Translations under genes and position numbers: made by a program | The notes under the pieces: model-generated | The model's input: the letters and a program-made list of their open reading frames with translations, nothing else | Database searches by the model: none | Told to the model about the DNA's origin: nothing | Shown here: positions 1 to 9,506 of the stretch, piece by piece | Layout: the number at the start of each line of letters is the position of its first letter | Position numbering within the stretch: the stretch's first letter is position 1 | From: a virus | Reading direction: 5' to 3' (one strand) | DNA: 57,887 nucleotides | IMG/VR virus record: IMGVR_UViG_3300030118_006581 | Span: 1-57,887 of that record

Positions 1-1961
1 TCGTCGAATCGACGTGTGTTGTATCCGTCAAGTGAAATACTGTTTAAAATCTTATTTGGGTTGTCAGAAGAGAAAACATAATCTAATCCGAATCCAATAT
101 TTTTTCCTCTTTCATATGTTGGTGAAAAGGTATGTTCCACGGTTGAAAAATTTACCCTCGTAGATCGACTTCTATTATTAGCAAAACCAGTTACCACTGG
201 ATTATCTGCCCGTCCAAAAGGATCTTGTGGATAAAATTTCTCTAGCTTAGAGTATACAAAATGTATGCCAAGATCAATTATGTTTTCTAGATCTTTAATA
301 ATCTGTAAATCAACACGCCCGCCGTTTATCTCAAACTGATTTTGATAATATTGTTCCAATTCTATTGCTTGACCGGATGGACTTAACGCTCCTATAAAGA
401 TGTCATAAGTCTTTACCGTTTCAAATATCTTTTCAGATACGTTGATATTTTCTCCATCAATAGGTGCTGTAATAGATTTTATATCTGCTAATAGTTTCCC
501 CGTGTTGGGATCTGTGATTGAGTCATCACCTGTTAAATAATCATATATTAACTTAGTCGATCTTTTCAAACCATACATTGAATTTGCCAACCTTCGCATC
601 ATATCAGGAGAGTTATCTATTATAGTGCATTCGGCAATATATTGATAAGTTCCATTGTTTTGATAATTAACGTCTTGAGAAGTGCCAAAATTGTCATATC
701 CTTCATAAAAACAGATTCGAGATGTCTCAGGGAGACCCAGTAAATTTACGTTAGCTTTTTCTATTTTTTCAACTAAAACCTTTGGAAACTCCTTGTTCGG
801 TCCTTTAACAGAACTTTTCCCTATGGTCCCAAGATCATTACTTGCTAAGTATCCAGAGGTCTTAACATATTGTCTATACACTTCTACTGAAATTATCGAT
901 GATAGTTTCCGTGGGGATAGATCGCTGCCTCCCGAAATTAAAATCTCTGCAAGTTCATTATTTTTATATACAAATGGAAACAAACCATTCTTTGCTAAAT
1001 ACGCTTGGACATCAAAGGCAAAGATAAATCTATTGTTCTCTTTAGTATCTCGGGTGAGCCATAGATCAGAAAAATAATTTTCCTTTTTTAGAATTTTATT
1101 TATTTCATAATTTTTACTTTTCTGGAAAGTTGTAAAAAGTTCTTCTACTTTATCCGCAATATTTGTATATCTCTTAACTGCAATATCACTTGGTAATTCT
1201 TCAATTATTCTTAATTTGTCTCTATCTACATTTTCCTCAACTTTTTGTTGCCCCATCCCAACAAAAGGGTTTTCTTTTGAAACCGAAATAAAAGTAGTTT
1301 TTCTCCCTAAAGGAGTAACGGATGAAATAATTGTGGTTCCCGTATTGATAGTAAAATTATCTTCAGGATCGTCTTTTAATATATTTGGTATATCAGTATC
1401 GTAAGCAAAAGCATAAAGAGACAACTGCTCTATGTCTTCCATTGTTTCTGGAAGGTCTATTCTTATTAAGTCCAAAAGTGCTATCTGGTTTTTTCTGTTT
1501 GCTATAATTTCATCGATGGCGACATCATAGATAATAATATCTTTAGCTACCGATGAGCCTTCACCTAAGCGAGATATTCGATGAGGAGTCACAAGACTAA
1601 GAGCTTCTAAATCAGTGGATACAGGAGAAAATGGACTAGAAGAATTTAAATATTGTCCTATTTTATTTGTTTGTTGTCTTAAGAAGATATTATATTCCGT
1701 ACTTGTTACGTTATCATCGGCTCCGAGGTCAATATTATTATACTCATTGTAGCGCTGAGAAATGTAATCCATAACCCGTGCTGCTTGTTCTGACACTGCG
1801 AACACCATTCTTAAATTTACTTTTTCTAAATTATCACTTTGACGTGGTAAATGAATGTTAGAAGATACTACTAAGCTATTAATAGTCTTATCGGTGTTTG
1901 TATCCTTCTTTTTTTCAAGCACAATAGAATCAATGCGGATGTCTGATATTAGTTTAGTCAT
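1..1961 (-). CDS. Large phage structural protein, partial (C-terminus outside window)
   Basis: An open frame of 653 codons runs without a stop from an ATG at 1961 to the left edge of the window, so the C-terminus is missing. I do not recognise the family. The protein is hydrophilic, has no signal peptide or membrane segment, and starts MTKLISDIRIDS. It lies 5 nt downstream of the neighbouring virion-like gene and at the end of the baseplate/tail block, so a virion or baseplate role is inferred from context only. The stop codon of the upstream gene and the ribosome-binding region of this one nearly coincide, as expected for translational coupling. Confidence 0.85.
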   Translation of the reverse strand, partial: MTKLISDIRIDSIVLEKKKDTNTDKTINSLVVSSNIHLPRQSDNLEKVNLRMVFAVSEQAARVMDYISQRYNEYNNIDLGADDNVTSTEYNIFLRQQTNKIGQYLNSSSPFSPVSTDLEALSLVTPHRISRLGEGSSVAKDIIIYDVAIDEIIANRKNQIALLDLIRIDLPETMEDIEQLSLYAFAYDTDIPNILKDDPEDNFTINTGTTIISSVTPLGRKTTFISVSKENPFVGMGQQKVEENVDRDKLRIIEELPSDIAVKRYTNIADKVEELFTTFQKSKNYEINKILKKENYFSDLWLTRDTKENNRFIFAFDVQAYLAKNGLFPFVYKNNELAEILISGGSDLSPRKLSSIISVEVYRQYVKTSGYLASNDLGTIGKSSVKGPNKEFPKVLVEKIEKANVNLLGLPETSRICFYEGYDNFGTSQDVNYQNNGTYQYIAECTIIDNSPDMMRRLANSMYGLKRSTKLIYDYLTGDDSITDPNTGKLLADIKSITAPIDGENINVSEKIFETVKTYDIFIGALSPSGQAIELEQYYQNQFEINGGRVDLQIIKDLENIIDLGIHFVYSKLEKFYPQDPFGRADNPVVTGFANNRSRSTRVNFSTVEHTFSPTYERGKNIGFGLDYVFSSDNPNKILNSISLDGYNTRRFD

Positions 1962-1966
1962 AATTA

Positions 1967-2887
1967 TTATCCATCATTCTGTCCGTTCAAATCAAACCCT
2001 GATGCATCTGAAAGTTCACAAGGATCAATTGGGTTTCTATCAACCTTCCTACTATACAATGTTGAGTTAGTTGGTAAAGATATTCCAACAATCTCATCAT
2101 CAACAGAAATGTCTAGAAAAAATTCAACAAAACTATCATTCAGTATTGGAAAAGTGTTGCTGATCTGATCTTCTGTTCCCTGGATCCTGTCAGCTAATGT
2201 GTATGGATCTAATTGATTTGACAATAAACTCGCCTTATCCGATTTATCATTTATAAACCCTAATGACTTATGTAGTCCATCTGTACCCGATACATACACC
2301 TCTATGTCAAAATTGCCGTTTCCTTTAAAAATTGTGTTAAGCTCTTGTACGTCTATGATAAACTTGTCACTATTGATAAGAGTTAAAACTTTATCATCAG
2401 AATCTGGAATATCCATACTTTCATAGTTAATATTAAGGGTTGCGCTCATCTGAGGGATAGTGCTCTCTGCATTATAATTTGCGCCTGGATGAAAACCAAC
2501 GTCACTTATATCTAAAACATTTATTTTCCAAGACGGATTATAAACAGAGTTTGGATCACTATTGCCTAACATTCTGTAAAAAGAGGAATTCCAAACATTG
2601 TCTTGTGAAAAATCATCCCTGTTTCTTGCCGAAGCTAACGAGAAAACTGAACCTGGTGTTGACGTAAATCTTGTTACAGGTTTAAGCCTAGGGGTCTCGT
2701 TAGCGATCCTATTTGTCACTTGATTCTGGGTCTCTGTTATACTAGCATAAGATCCATCATAAAGAATTGACTTGTCATAAAAAGCGTAATATGCTGGTGA
2801 CAAAGTTCCACTGGCGAACTGTTGTCTGCCATACGGCGTAAGTTCGATATTTATTACTTCTTCTTTTTGATCGAAAAAACGGACCAT
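1967..2887 (-). CDS. Virion structural protein, 306 aa
   Basis: This is a complete 306-residue protein beginning MVRFFDQKEEVINIELTPYG, followed by a YYAFYD segment. That N-terminal pattern recurs in predicted virion proteins of uncultured marine T4-like phages; this is my recollection, not a search result. There is no membrane segment or enzymatic motif. The ATG at 2887 is preceded by GAGGAT. The gene lies 23 nt downstream of the 2189-residue gene and 5 nt upstream of the truncated gene at the window edge. A tail or baseplate role is inferred from position; the exact role is unknown. Confidence 0.85.
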   Translation of the reverse strand: MVRFFDQKEEVINIELTPYGRQQFASGTLSPAYYAFYDKSILYDGSYASITETQNQVTNRIANETPRLKPVTRFTSTPGSVFSLASARNRDDFSQDNVWNSSFYRMLGNSDPNSVYNPSWKINVLDISDVGFHPGANYNAESTIPQMSATLNINYESMDIPDSDDKVLTLINSDKFIIDVQELNTIFKGNGNFDIEVYVSGTDGLHKSLGFINDKSDKASLLSNQLDPYTLADRIQGTEDQISNTFPILNDSFVEFFLDISVDDEIVGISLPTNSTLYSRKVDRNPIDPCELSDASGFDLNGQNDG

Positions 2888-2910
2888 ATCTTAAATATCC
2901 TCAAACATTA

Positions 2911-5900
2911 TTATTTGTTGCCCGCTTTTTCGTCAATGACAGCTTGTGTTAGTTTAGCCTCAACCTCTTCATACTCTTTATCAAGGTCAGGACGGAAACC
3001 AACCTTAGAGTCAATTTTAATAGCCTCAACTAATGAACAGTAATCATAAGGCCAATTAAATGTTGGGTTATCCAAAGAGTGTTTTGAGATGTATGCATTT
3101 TTAGCAAAGTCATCCCTATCGCCCAAGATCCTTTCCACTTGATCACTGGGGAGTCCCTGAAGAGTTAAGAACTCTTTGGAATTATCGTAACCGAGAGCAT
3201 TTGGTCCATCTACCTCTTGTATAATCATTTCACCATAAGTTGATATACCTTTTTGCTTAACCTTAAACACAAGCCATTTAATTTCCGGGAAGAACCCTTG
3301 TTTACAGGCTTTCTCTGCTATGTCTAAAAGGTCATATCGTGGGATACCGTCTCTCACTGCTCCCACATTGATCTGCTCCTTGAGTACCTCTGGGAACTGT
3401 TGTGGTGTTTCTTCTACGTTTGTCCCCGGCATATAATGATCTATGGCAGAAAAACTAAAATTCATTTTTCGTGATAGGTCTGGCATAATTCCTTGCCAGA
3501 TATCAGCAAGATCCTGCTTTGTTAAAGTAGCACGATGCTCCATTAAATATATGACGGGTATTTGAGTTATATCCTCACCTGCCATTATTTCATCGTATTC
3601 ATCTCCGCCAAAGGGATTAATGGTTCTTGGAATAGAAGGATAACCCTTTGGAACCAAACCAATTAATTTTTGAGCTAAGGCTGGTGGGAATGAGTATTTT
3701 GTAAAGTTCTTTCGGAACTCTTTTATTTTTGGTCCCAATTCTGATGGATTACACTGTAATGTTATCAGCTTGGGTTCGCCGTTCTCATCTAGATAAAATG
3801 GTAATGCTACAACACCCTCAGATATTGAATTTTCTCCATCCTCTGCTAGTTCTCCTAATCTTTTAGCTTTTGTGGGATCAAAGCCTTTTCGAATGATTTC
3901 CTTGCTATCAAAACCACACAAATCAGCTAAAGAATCTACAGATCTATTTGAATCAATTACAAACTTAGGTATCTTTTTAACGTAATTGTAACGTCCGGTA
4001 TTTGTAGCAGTGACATTTGCTACCAGATCATATTCTTCATCGGCTCCGGTTGGGATATCTTTTATATACATATATACACCCTCGCCTTCGTCGGGTGTAG
4101 AGCCGTATTGATGCCACATACCTTGAGCAGAACTTGTAAATTCGGAAGCGTTGACTGACGATGAAAAGTTATATCCCACTGTCGTAGATGCAGGAATAAC
4201 TGAAGTTGCTGCTGCTCCGCCAGCAAATGGACCCCCAACAGTCATAGATGATGGGGAGATTGGTCCCCCCACAATATTCCTAATGACGCTTCCATTTATT
4301 GCTGTCCCAACAACACTGCAAGTAAGTGCTATAAGAGTATCTGTATGAACCGCCTGGACATCAAGGTCACCATTGCTAAATGCAAAATTAATTCCCGAAG
4401 CGATCTGTTGGGCAGCCGCTGAATCTTTGTCTACTAAAGACGAACTAAATGCTATTAAATATTCTGTCGCTGAAGCTCTCAAATTAGAAGTCTCTGCGCC
4501 AGCTAAGATAAATTCAACAGCATTAGAACTTCCTGTAATGGCAAATGATTCCAAGGAGTCTGCTGCGGTCAACAAAGCGTCATAATCAACCACCGTCATA
4601 GATGCAGTAGCTGCGGTGCCCGAGGTAGCTGGAATTTCTGGTGTTCTTATTATATTCGGAAAATCTAATATTGGACTTTCCCATTTTGGCATAATTGTCC
4701 ATTTGTTAGGATCTGATGATTTATATGAAGACCCCGCCGAAGTTGCAAACTCATTCCCTATATTAATTGAGGCGTCAATATCCATTCTGTTTAGCCACGC
4801 CCTATTCCATAAATAAGCTGGTGTTGTCGTTGTCGTGAGTGTATTTCCATAAGAGTCAACAAATGATCCTGAAGTTGCATCATAATAACTTCCGCTTTCG
4901 TTTAAGAAGTCAATGAAAACTTCGCCTCGATCATTATCCAAAATTTCATTTAGAGTATATTCTTTTTTATCCCCAGTTGGCATAAAAGTGATTCGAGCTA
5001 ACGATGGTCCATAATAATACGGCGGCGCAAAAGGTGCGTACTCACCTCGGTGCTTAGGCCAATTAGAGCCCGAAGGTGTCCAAGAGCCTGAAGCTGCAAC
5101 GACTTCCCAGGGCTTATAAATGTAGCTTGTATTTGTTGAAGGTCCAAACGCAGCAGGGTTACTGTACATATTAAATTGATCAGTCTTCATTAGACCAATT
5201 TCCATCATATATGCTTTTTTAGGATCGACAGCCACTGTTCGAGCCGCTGTAGTAACTTCTTGAGACCCCTTAGAGGGATTACCAAACTGAGAGACAAATT
5301 TAGTCAACTTTCCAGGAGAACCAAACTTGTTGTTTTTAGTTTTTAAGAAAAACTGTGGTACGTTTGCTATAAAGTTTGACACTGCCTTTTTATATAAATT
5401 ATTTGAGTCAATTGCGCCCTCTGAAAACGAAGCGGTGACTTTAAGATGCAAAAAGGCATTAATGTCTGACATCACTGTTGCTTGTGAGCCGGTTAATGTT
5501 TCTAGATCCGCACTCAAGTAATCTTCAGGTGACAGAATTGATTCAAAAGGTAACCTATCAGCCCAATATAAAGCATTTACATCAGGATTAGACCAATCAA
5601 AATTATTTCTATTTCTTCGACTGTTTCCTGGTATCACACCGTTAGATGCAGCACCGCCTGTTATATTACCATACAGGGCTCCAAAAAGTGGATGACCAAT
5701 TTTATATTGTGGTAGTAGTGGATCGGCTTGGATCGCTTGCTGTTTTCCAAATCCCCCAGAGTTTCGGTTGACTCTGCGGATAGGATAGTCTACAGCGATC
5801 CCCGATTTAATTGAATTATACATAATACCAGGCGCAAAATATGGTCTGAGCAATGCTCTCCATTGGCTTCGTTCGCCAGCTTCCGACCCCGTAAATAAAG

Positions 5901-8900
5901 CATAAGGAGCATAAGACTGTGAGAACAAAGTTGATATTTCTAATGTTCTGTTAACTGGATAGAAACCATTATATGGTAAAAGTTTTATGATGGCGTCGGA
6001 ACTGATTTCTAAATGTCGTGGATAGTTGTTAAAAATAAAGTTTACATCACCCTTATCATATGACATAAAGTCAGACAAAAATTCCATATTGTCTGTAGTC
6101 GCATATCTAGTATAAAAGTTTGTATTTGTGCCATCAAAGTTGGTTGTGTTTGCACCCGTTATCTCAAGTGACGACGAAATAGCAGTAAATACAGAACGAT
6201 TAGTTTTAAATTGAGATATATGCTCACTTACACGATATTCAGGAACAATAGTGTGAGCCTTTGCTTTTAACCTAAGATCTTGAGCCCAATCTTCGTAGCT
6301 ATTATAAAATGGATATTCTCTAGGAGCAAGAAGACCTTTACTTTCACCATCAACATATAGTCGCTCAGAGCCAGCAGTCCAAGGCGGTCTAGAAAAAGGT
6401 CCCCCTGGAATACGAGGCTCAGCAGAAGCAGACCCGAAATTTGGCTTGCTAGCTGATCCCAGATTTCCAGTTACAAAAGCTATACTATAAACATATTGAG
6501 AGGACACTATGTCTGATAGAGTATAAGTGCTAAGACTACTTGTATTATATACAGGATTGCTATCTGTCATGCGATCCTCTACTGTTCCAAAATTGGTCAT
6601 CATAAGTTCACCACAAGCAGTGGTAGATTGATCAGCCAAAATTACAGGCGCAGAAAATGCTCCTGTGTTGAAAGTTGCCCCAGCGTAAGTATGGGATAAA
6701 TCAGACCACAGATAAGAATCCATTGGCCACATAGAGGCAGTGCCTGGAACGGATGCTGCGGCAATTTGTGTTGATGGATTTCGTGGATTGTATGGAAGTT
6801 GATCTCTTCGTCGAACCACGTATCCTTGGGATGTAGTAAACGGTGCAACTAGTCTTGGTGCTTGTCGATTGTCTCTTTTCTCTATTGAGGGAAGATAAAA
6901 CAAAACATCAAAGTTATTATAAAAAGTTGTCACAGTATCAATAAAAGCGTCATTTCTCCAGTATGAGTTTTGAAATGCTAGACGAGCACGACTACCAGAA
7001 GTATAAGTATTAATCTCTCTTGGGAAGATGGTCTCATTGTAAGCAAACATTTTTATCATATTGATGCCATTTACAGAGGCATTTGTGTCGCTATTTTTTT
7101 GTTCCCGTAAAACTTCATATGGTCGCTTGATCTTGTTAAAAGCAAACTTAACATCGCCTTTAAGTTGCCTGTTAAGTTCACGGTTTGCAAAACCCATTAA
7201 CGAATTGCCGTAACTGTATTCTAACCCAAGAGTTATTTTATTGTCCGTAGTATCAGAAGGTGACCCTATAAAAGTCTCTATTTGGTGTGTCAAGGGTTTA
7301 TATTTAGAAGTTATTGGCGGCTCAGTAATTTGCTGCGAATAAAAAGTTGTTATTGTATTACCTGCTTGATCCGTTGTGGTTTTAGAGTTTGTTGATGCGG
7401 CATTATTAACTGCATTGTTACTGAATATTGTTTGGGGCAACAAATCATAGGTGTTGGTTTTTCTTAAATTACGAGCAGCATTTTTATATTGTGCTCCCAA
7501 TTGCGCCCACGGTGCGCTATATGGTGTACCATAATCAGTCCAAACATAATGCACTAGACCATCCGAAGCTGTATATGCAGACCTGCCAAAAGGTGTAGAT
7601 AGGGCTGCTTTTGTTAGGAAAATATGTTCTGGATATTTAGACCCAGACAAAACATAGTTGCTGTATGTATTAGTGTTGGAACCCGACAAAGAGAAAAACC
7701 ACTGAGTGCTGTCTCCAGCCGGAATTGGTCTATTGAAGAAATAAGTGTCAAAAAGATTCCCTGTTACAAATGTGTTATTAGAGGAGACTATACGCTGTGT
7801 CTCATTTCTTTGTACCTTATAAACTGCTGCTATAGTAGCACTAGTGCCAGATTCAAAACCTCCAAATAAAGTATGAGTCCCAAGCTTTTTCAGATAAGGC
7901 ATACGCACTGCCAAGTTTCTAAAAGGCAGTGCAGAATTAGGAGAAAATTGATCAGAGGCTACGTCTCTAAATTGCTGCTTGGAAGTCTGTTTTCCGCCAG
8001 GAGCGCTGAACCGATTAACGAAAATGGTGTCATTAGTTCTACGTGATGCTATTTGACGAGGTGCTGGGTAGTCTGCTGAACCTACAAGCCCTGCTGTTCT
8101 TCTGGCTGGGGTTGTGATAAAAGCACTTGGGGCACTGTAGTTATAATTGACAGTATTAAATGCCAGGTCCATATTAGTTGCTGCACGGTTAGCAGTCTGG
8201 ACTACTTCATAGTTTTTGACATAGTTGCCAACCACTCTAACGCTATCAGAAGTAAATAATGTTTTTATGTTCCCAATATTTACTGGTGCTTTGGGACCAA
8301 GACCTCTTAGGTACTTCCCTTGAGGATTACCAACCGTAGGTTCATTCATGGTCCTTGATATATCCCTGCCTCCACTAAATGTAGGTGTCGGAGTTACAAT
8401 ACCAGACGCAACCGCATTTCCACCAAAAGCTGTGCCATTGTCTCTCGTTCCTACAAACGTGCCTTTTACATTAACATAATTAAATCCTGGTACTCCGTTA
8501 TAAACTACGGTGATCGGTAGATTGTCCGCAGAGGCAGCCAGGGTTAAACTTCTGGATATTGCGTCAGCAGCGCTATCAGAATCAAGTGCATCTTTAATGC
8601 CCATAACTGTTTTAGTTGAATCCGCTATATTGACGGCATCACTAAACGTTGCTGAAAAAGATATTCCTCCAAGTGTCAAGGTTAATACTTTGCCATTAAA
8701 GCCGTCAGCGATGGGATCTGCTCCTACATCAACTTCTATGAGGCTTTGTGCTATAAGTCCAGGATCTAACGTAATATTGAATGACTCTTGTCGTTCCGTA
8801 GTTCTTAGTGGTGCATTATGTCGAGAAAGAATCCCACCCACATACCTTTCAGTAAATGGTCCCTGGAGGGGTACTTCTCCCTGGTAAGACTGAATTTTGT

Positions 8901-9480
8901 CATCATGTAAATTAGCAAAGTCCACATTACCAAAACCATTTGCAGCCAAGGTCGCTTGGTAACCATCCGTTACACTCGAACTAAAAAGACTGAACGGTAC
9001 AACCTCTTCGCTGTTGTATGTTTTTCCATCTATGGTTACACCAAAAGACACTCTCTTTTTGGTATTTGGATATATTTCATTCCTGATATTAAGTTCTTGG
9101 TCAAAAGCTGTGAACGTCTTATCACCTAGGTGATATTTCTTATTCAGTGGTTGATTACTACCACCTCGAATTGGATTATCAATTTCGGCATCTAAATTAT
9201 AAATCCTTCTCCTATCGGATTCCTTTTGAACTTCTCTTTTAACTGATTGTCTAGTATAGAGAACATCTCCGGATGATGATAGGGGAGCAACATACCTTGG
9301 TGCTCTTTCTTTCCACCATATGGCATTATCCGCCTGATTAAGCGGAGTGGGTGCGTGATTAAAAGACCACCCATGTGATCCTTGAAGATTAAGTCTTACC
9401 TTACTCCGCTGATTTGATCCACCTATAATTCGCTTTGAGGGCTTTGGTGGAGCGGAGTTTATAATAGTTTTATTAGCCAT
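2911..9480 (-). CDS. Giant virion protein, 2189 aa
   Basis: A single uninterrupted frame encodes 2189 residues, rich in Asn, Ser, Thr and Tyr, as in fibre or baseplate proteins. No enzymatic motif was seen. Two segments, roughly residues 240-360 and 1620-1780, share a layout seen in phage structural proteins: a beta-rich stretch, then a helix with Ala/Asp/Ser, then a strand ending near a GT..NG motif. They could be repeats of one fold, but this is a weak visual match. The last 400 or so residues are less repetitive and more charged, and may be a separate docking domain. Its start is an ATG at 9480 preceded by AGGA. It sits between the LamG protein and the 306-residue virion protein. Function unknown. 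Confidence 0.85.
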   Translation of the reverse strand: MANKTIINSAPPKPSKRIIGGSNQRSKVRLNLQGSHGWSFNHAPTPLNQADNAIWWKERAPRYVAPLSSSGDVLYTRQSVKREVQKESDRRRIYNLDAEIDNPIRGGSNQPLNKKYHLGDKTFTAFDQELNIRNEIYPNTKKRVSFGVTIDGKTYNSEEVVPFSLFSSSVTDGYQATLAANGFGNVDFANLHDDKIQSYQGEVPLQGPFTERYVGGILSRHNAPLRTTERQESFNITLDPGLIAQSLIEVDVGADPIADGFNGKVLTLTLGGISFSATFSDAVNIADSTKTVMGIKDALDSDSAADAISRSLTLAASADNLPITVVYNGVPGFNYVNVKGTFVGTRDNGTAFGGNAVASGIVTPTPTFSGGRDISRTMNEPTVGNPQGKYLRGLGPKAPVNIGNIKTLFTSDSVRVVGNYVKNYEVVQTANRAATNMDLAFNTVNYNYSAPSAFITTPARRTAGLVGSADYPAPRQIASRRTNDTIFVNRFSAPGGKQTSKQQFRDVASDQFSPNSALPFRNLAVRMPYLKKLGTHTLFGGFESGTSATIAAVYKVQRNETQRIVSSNNTFVTGNLFDTYFFNRPIPAGDSTQWFFSLSGSNTNTYSNYVLSGSKYPEHIFLTKAALSTPFGRSAYTASDGLVHYVWTDYGTPYSAPWAQLGAQYKNAARNLRKTNTYDLLPQTIFSNNAVNNAASTNSKTTTDQAGNTITTFYSQQITEPPITSKYKPLTHQIETFIGSPSDTTDNKITLGLEYSYGNSLMGFANRELNRQLKGDVKFAFNKIKRPYEVLREQKNSDTNASVNGINMIKMFAYNETIFPREINTYTSGSRARLAFQNSYWRNDAFIDTVTTFYNNFDVLFYLPSIEKRDNRQAPRLVAPFTTSQGYVVRRRDQLPYNPRNPSTQIAAASVPGTASMWPMDSYLWSDLSHTYAGATFNTGAFSAPVILADQSTTACGELMMTNFGTVEDRMTDSNPVYNTSSLSTYTLSDIVSSQYVYSIAFVTGNLGSASKPNFGSASAEPRIPGGPFSRPPWTAGSERLYVDGESKGLLAPREYPFYNSYEDWAQDLRLKAKAHTIVPEYRVSEHISQFKTNRSVFTAISSSLEITGANTTNFDGTNTNFYTRYATTDNMEFLSDFMSYDKGDVNFIFNNYPRHLEISSDAIIKLLPYNGFYPVNRTLEISTLFSQSYAPYALFTGSEAGERSQWRALLRPYFAPGIMYNSIKSGIAVDYPIRRVNRNSGGFGKQQAIQADPLLPQYKIGHPLFGALYGNITGGAASNGVIPGNSRRNRNNFDWSNPDVNALYWADRLPFESILSPEDYLSADLETLTGSQATVMSDINAFLHLKVTASFSEGAIDSNNLYKKAVSNFIANVPQFFLKTKNNKFGSPGKLTKFVSQFGNPSKGSQEVTTAARTVAVDPKKAYMMEIGLMKTDQFNMYSNPAAFGPSTNTSYIYKPWEVVAASGSWTPSGSNWPKHRGEYAPFAPPYYYGPSLARITFMPTGDKKEYTLNEILDNDRGEVFIDFLNESGSYYDATSGSFVDSYGNTLTTTTTPAYLWNRAWLNRMDIDASINIGNEFATSAGSSYKSSDPNKWTIMPKWESPILDFPNIIRTPEIPATSGTAATASMTVVDYDALLTAADSLESFAITGSSNAVEFILAGAETSNLRASATEYLIAFSSSLVDKDSAAAQQIASGINFAFSNGDLDVQAVHTDTLIALTCSVVGTAINGSVIRNIVGGPISPSSMTVGGPFAGGAAATSVIPASTTVGYNFSSSVNASEFTSSAQGMWHQYGSTPDEGEGVYMYIKDIPTGADEEYDLVANVTATNTGRYNYVKKIPKFVIDSNRSVDSLADLCGFDSKEIIRKGFDPTKAKRLGELAEDGENSISEGVVALPFYLDENGEPKLITLQCNPSELGPKIKEFRKNFTKYSFPPALAQKLIGLVPKGYPSIPRTINPFGGDEYDEIMAGEDITQIPVIYLMEHRATLTKQDLADIWQGIMPDLSRKMNFSFSAIDHYMPGTNVEETPQQFPEVLKEQINVGAVRDGIPRYDLLDIAEKACKQGFFPEIKWLVFKVKQKGISTYGEMIIQEVDGPNALGYDNSKEFLTLQGLPSDQVERILGDRDDFAKNAYISKHSLDNPTFNWPYDYCSLVEAIKIDSKVGFRPDLDKEYEEVEAKLTQAVIDEKAGNK

Positions 9481-9506
9481 TTAGTAACTAGTTCCTTGTC
9501 TAATAT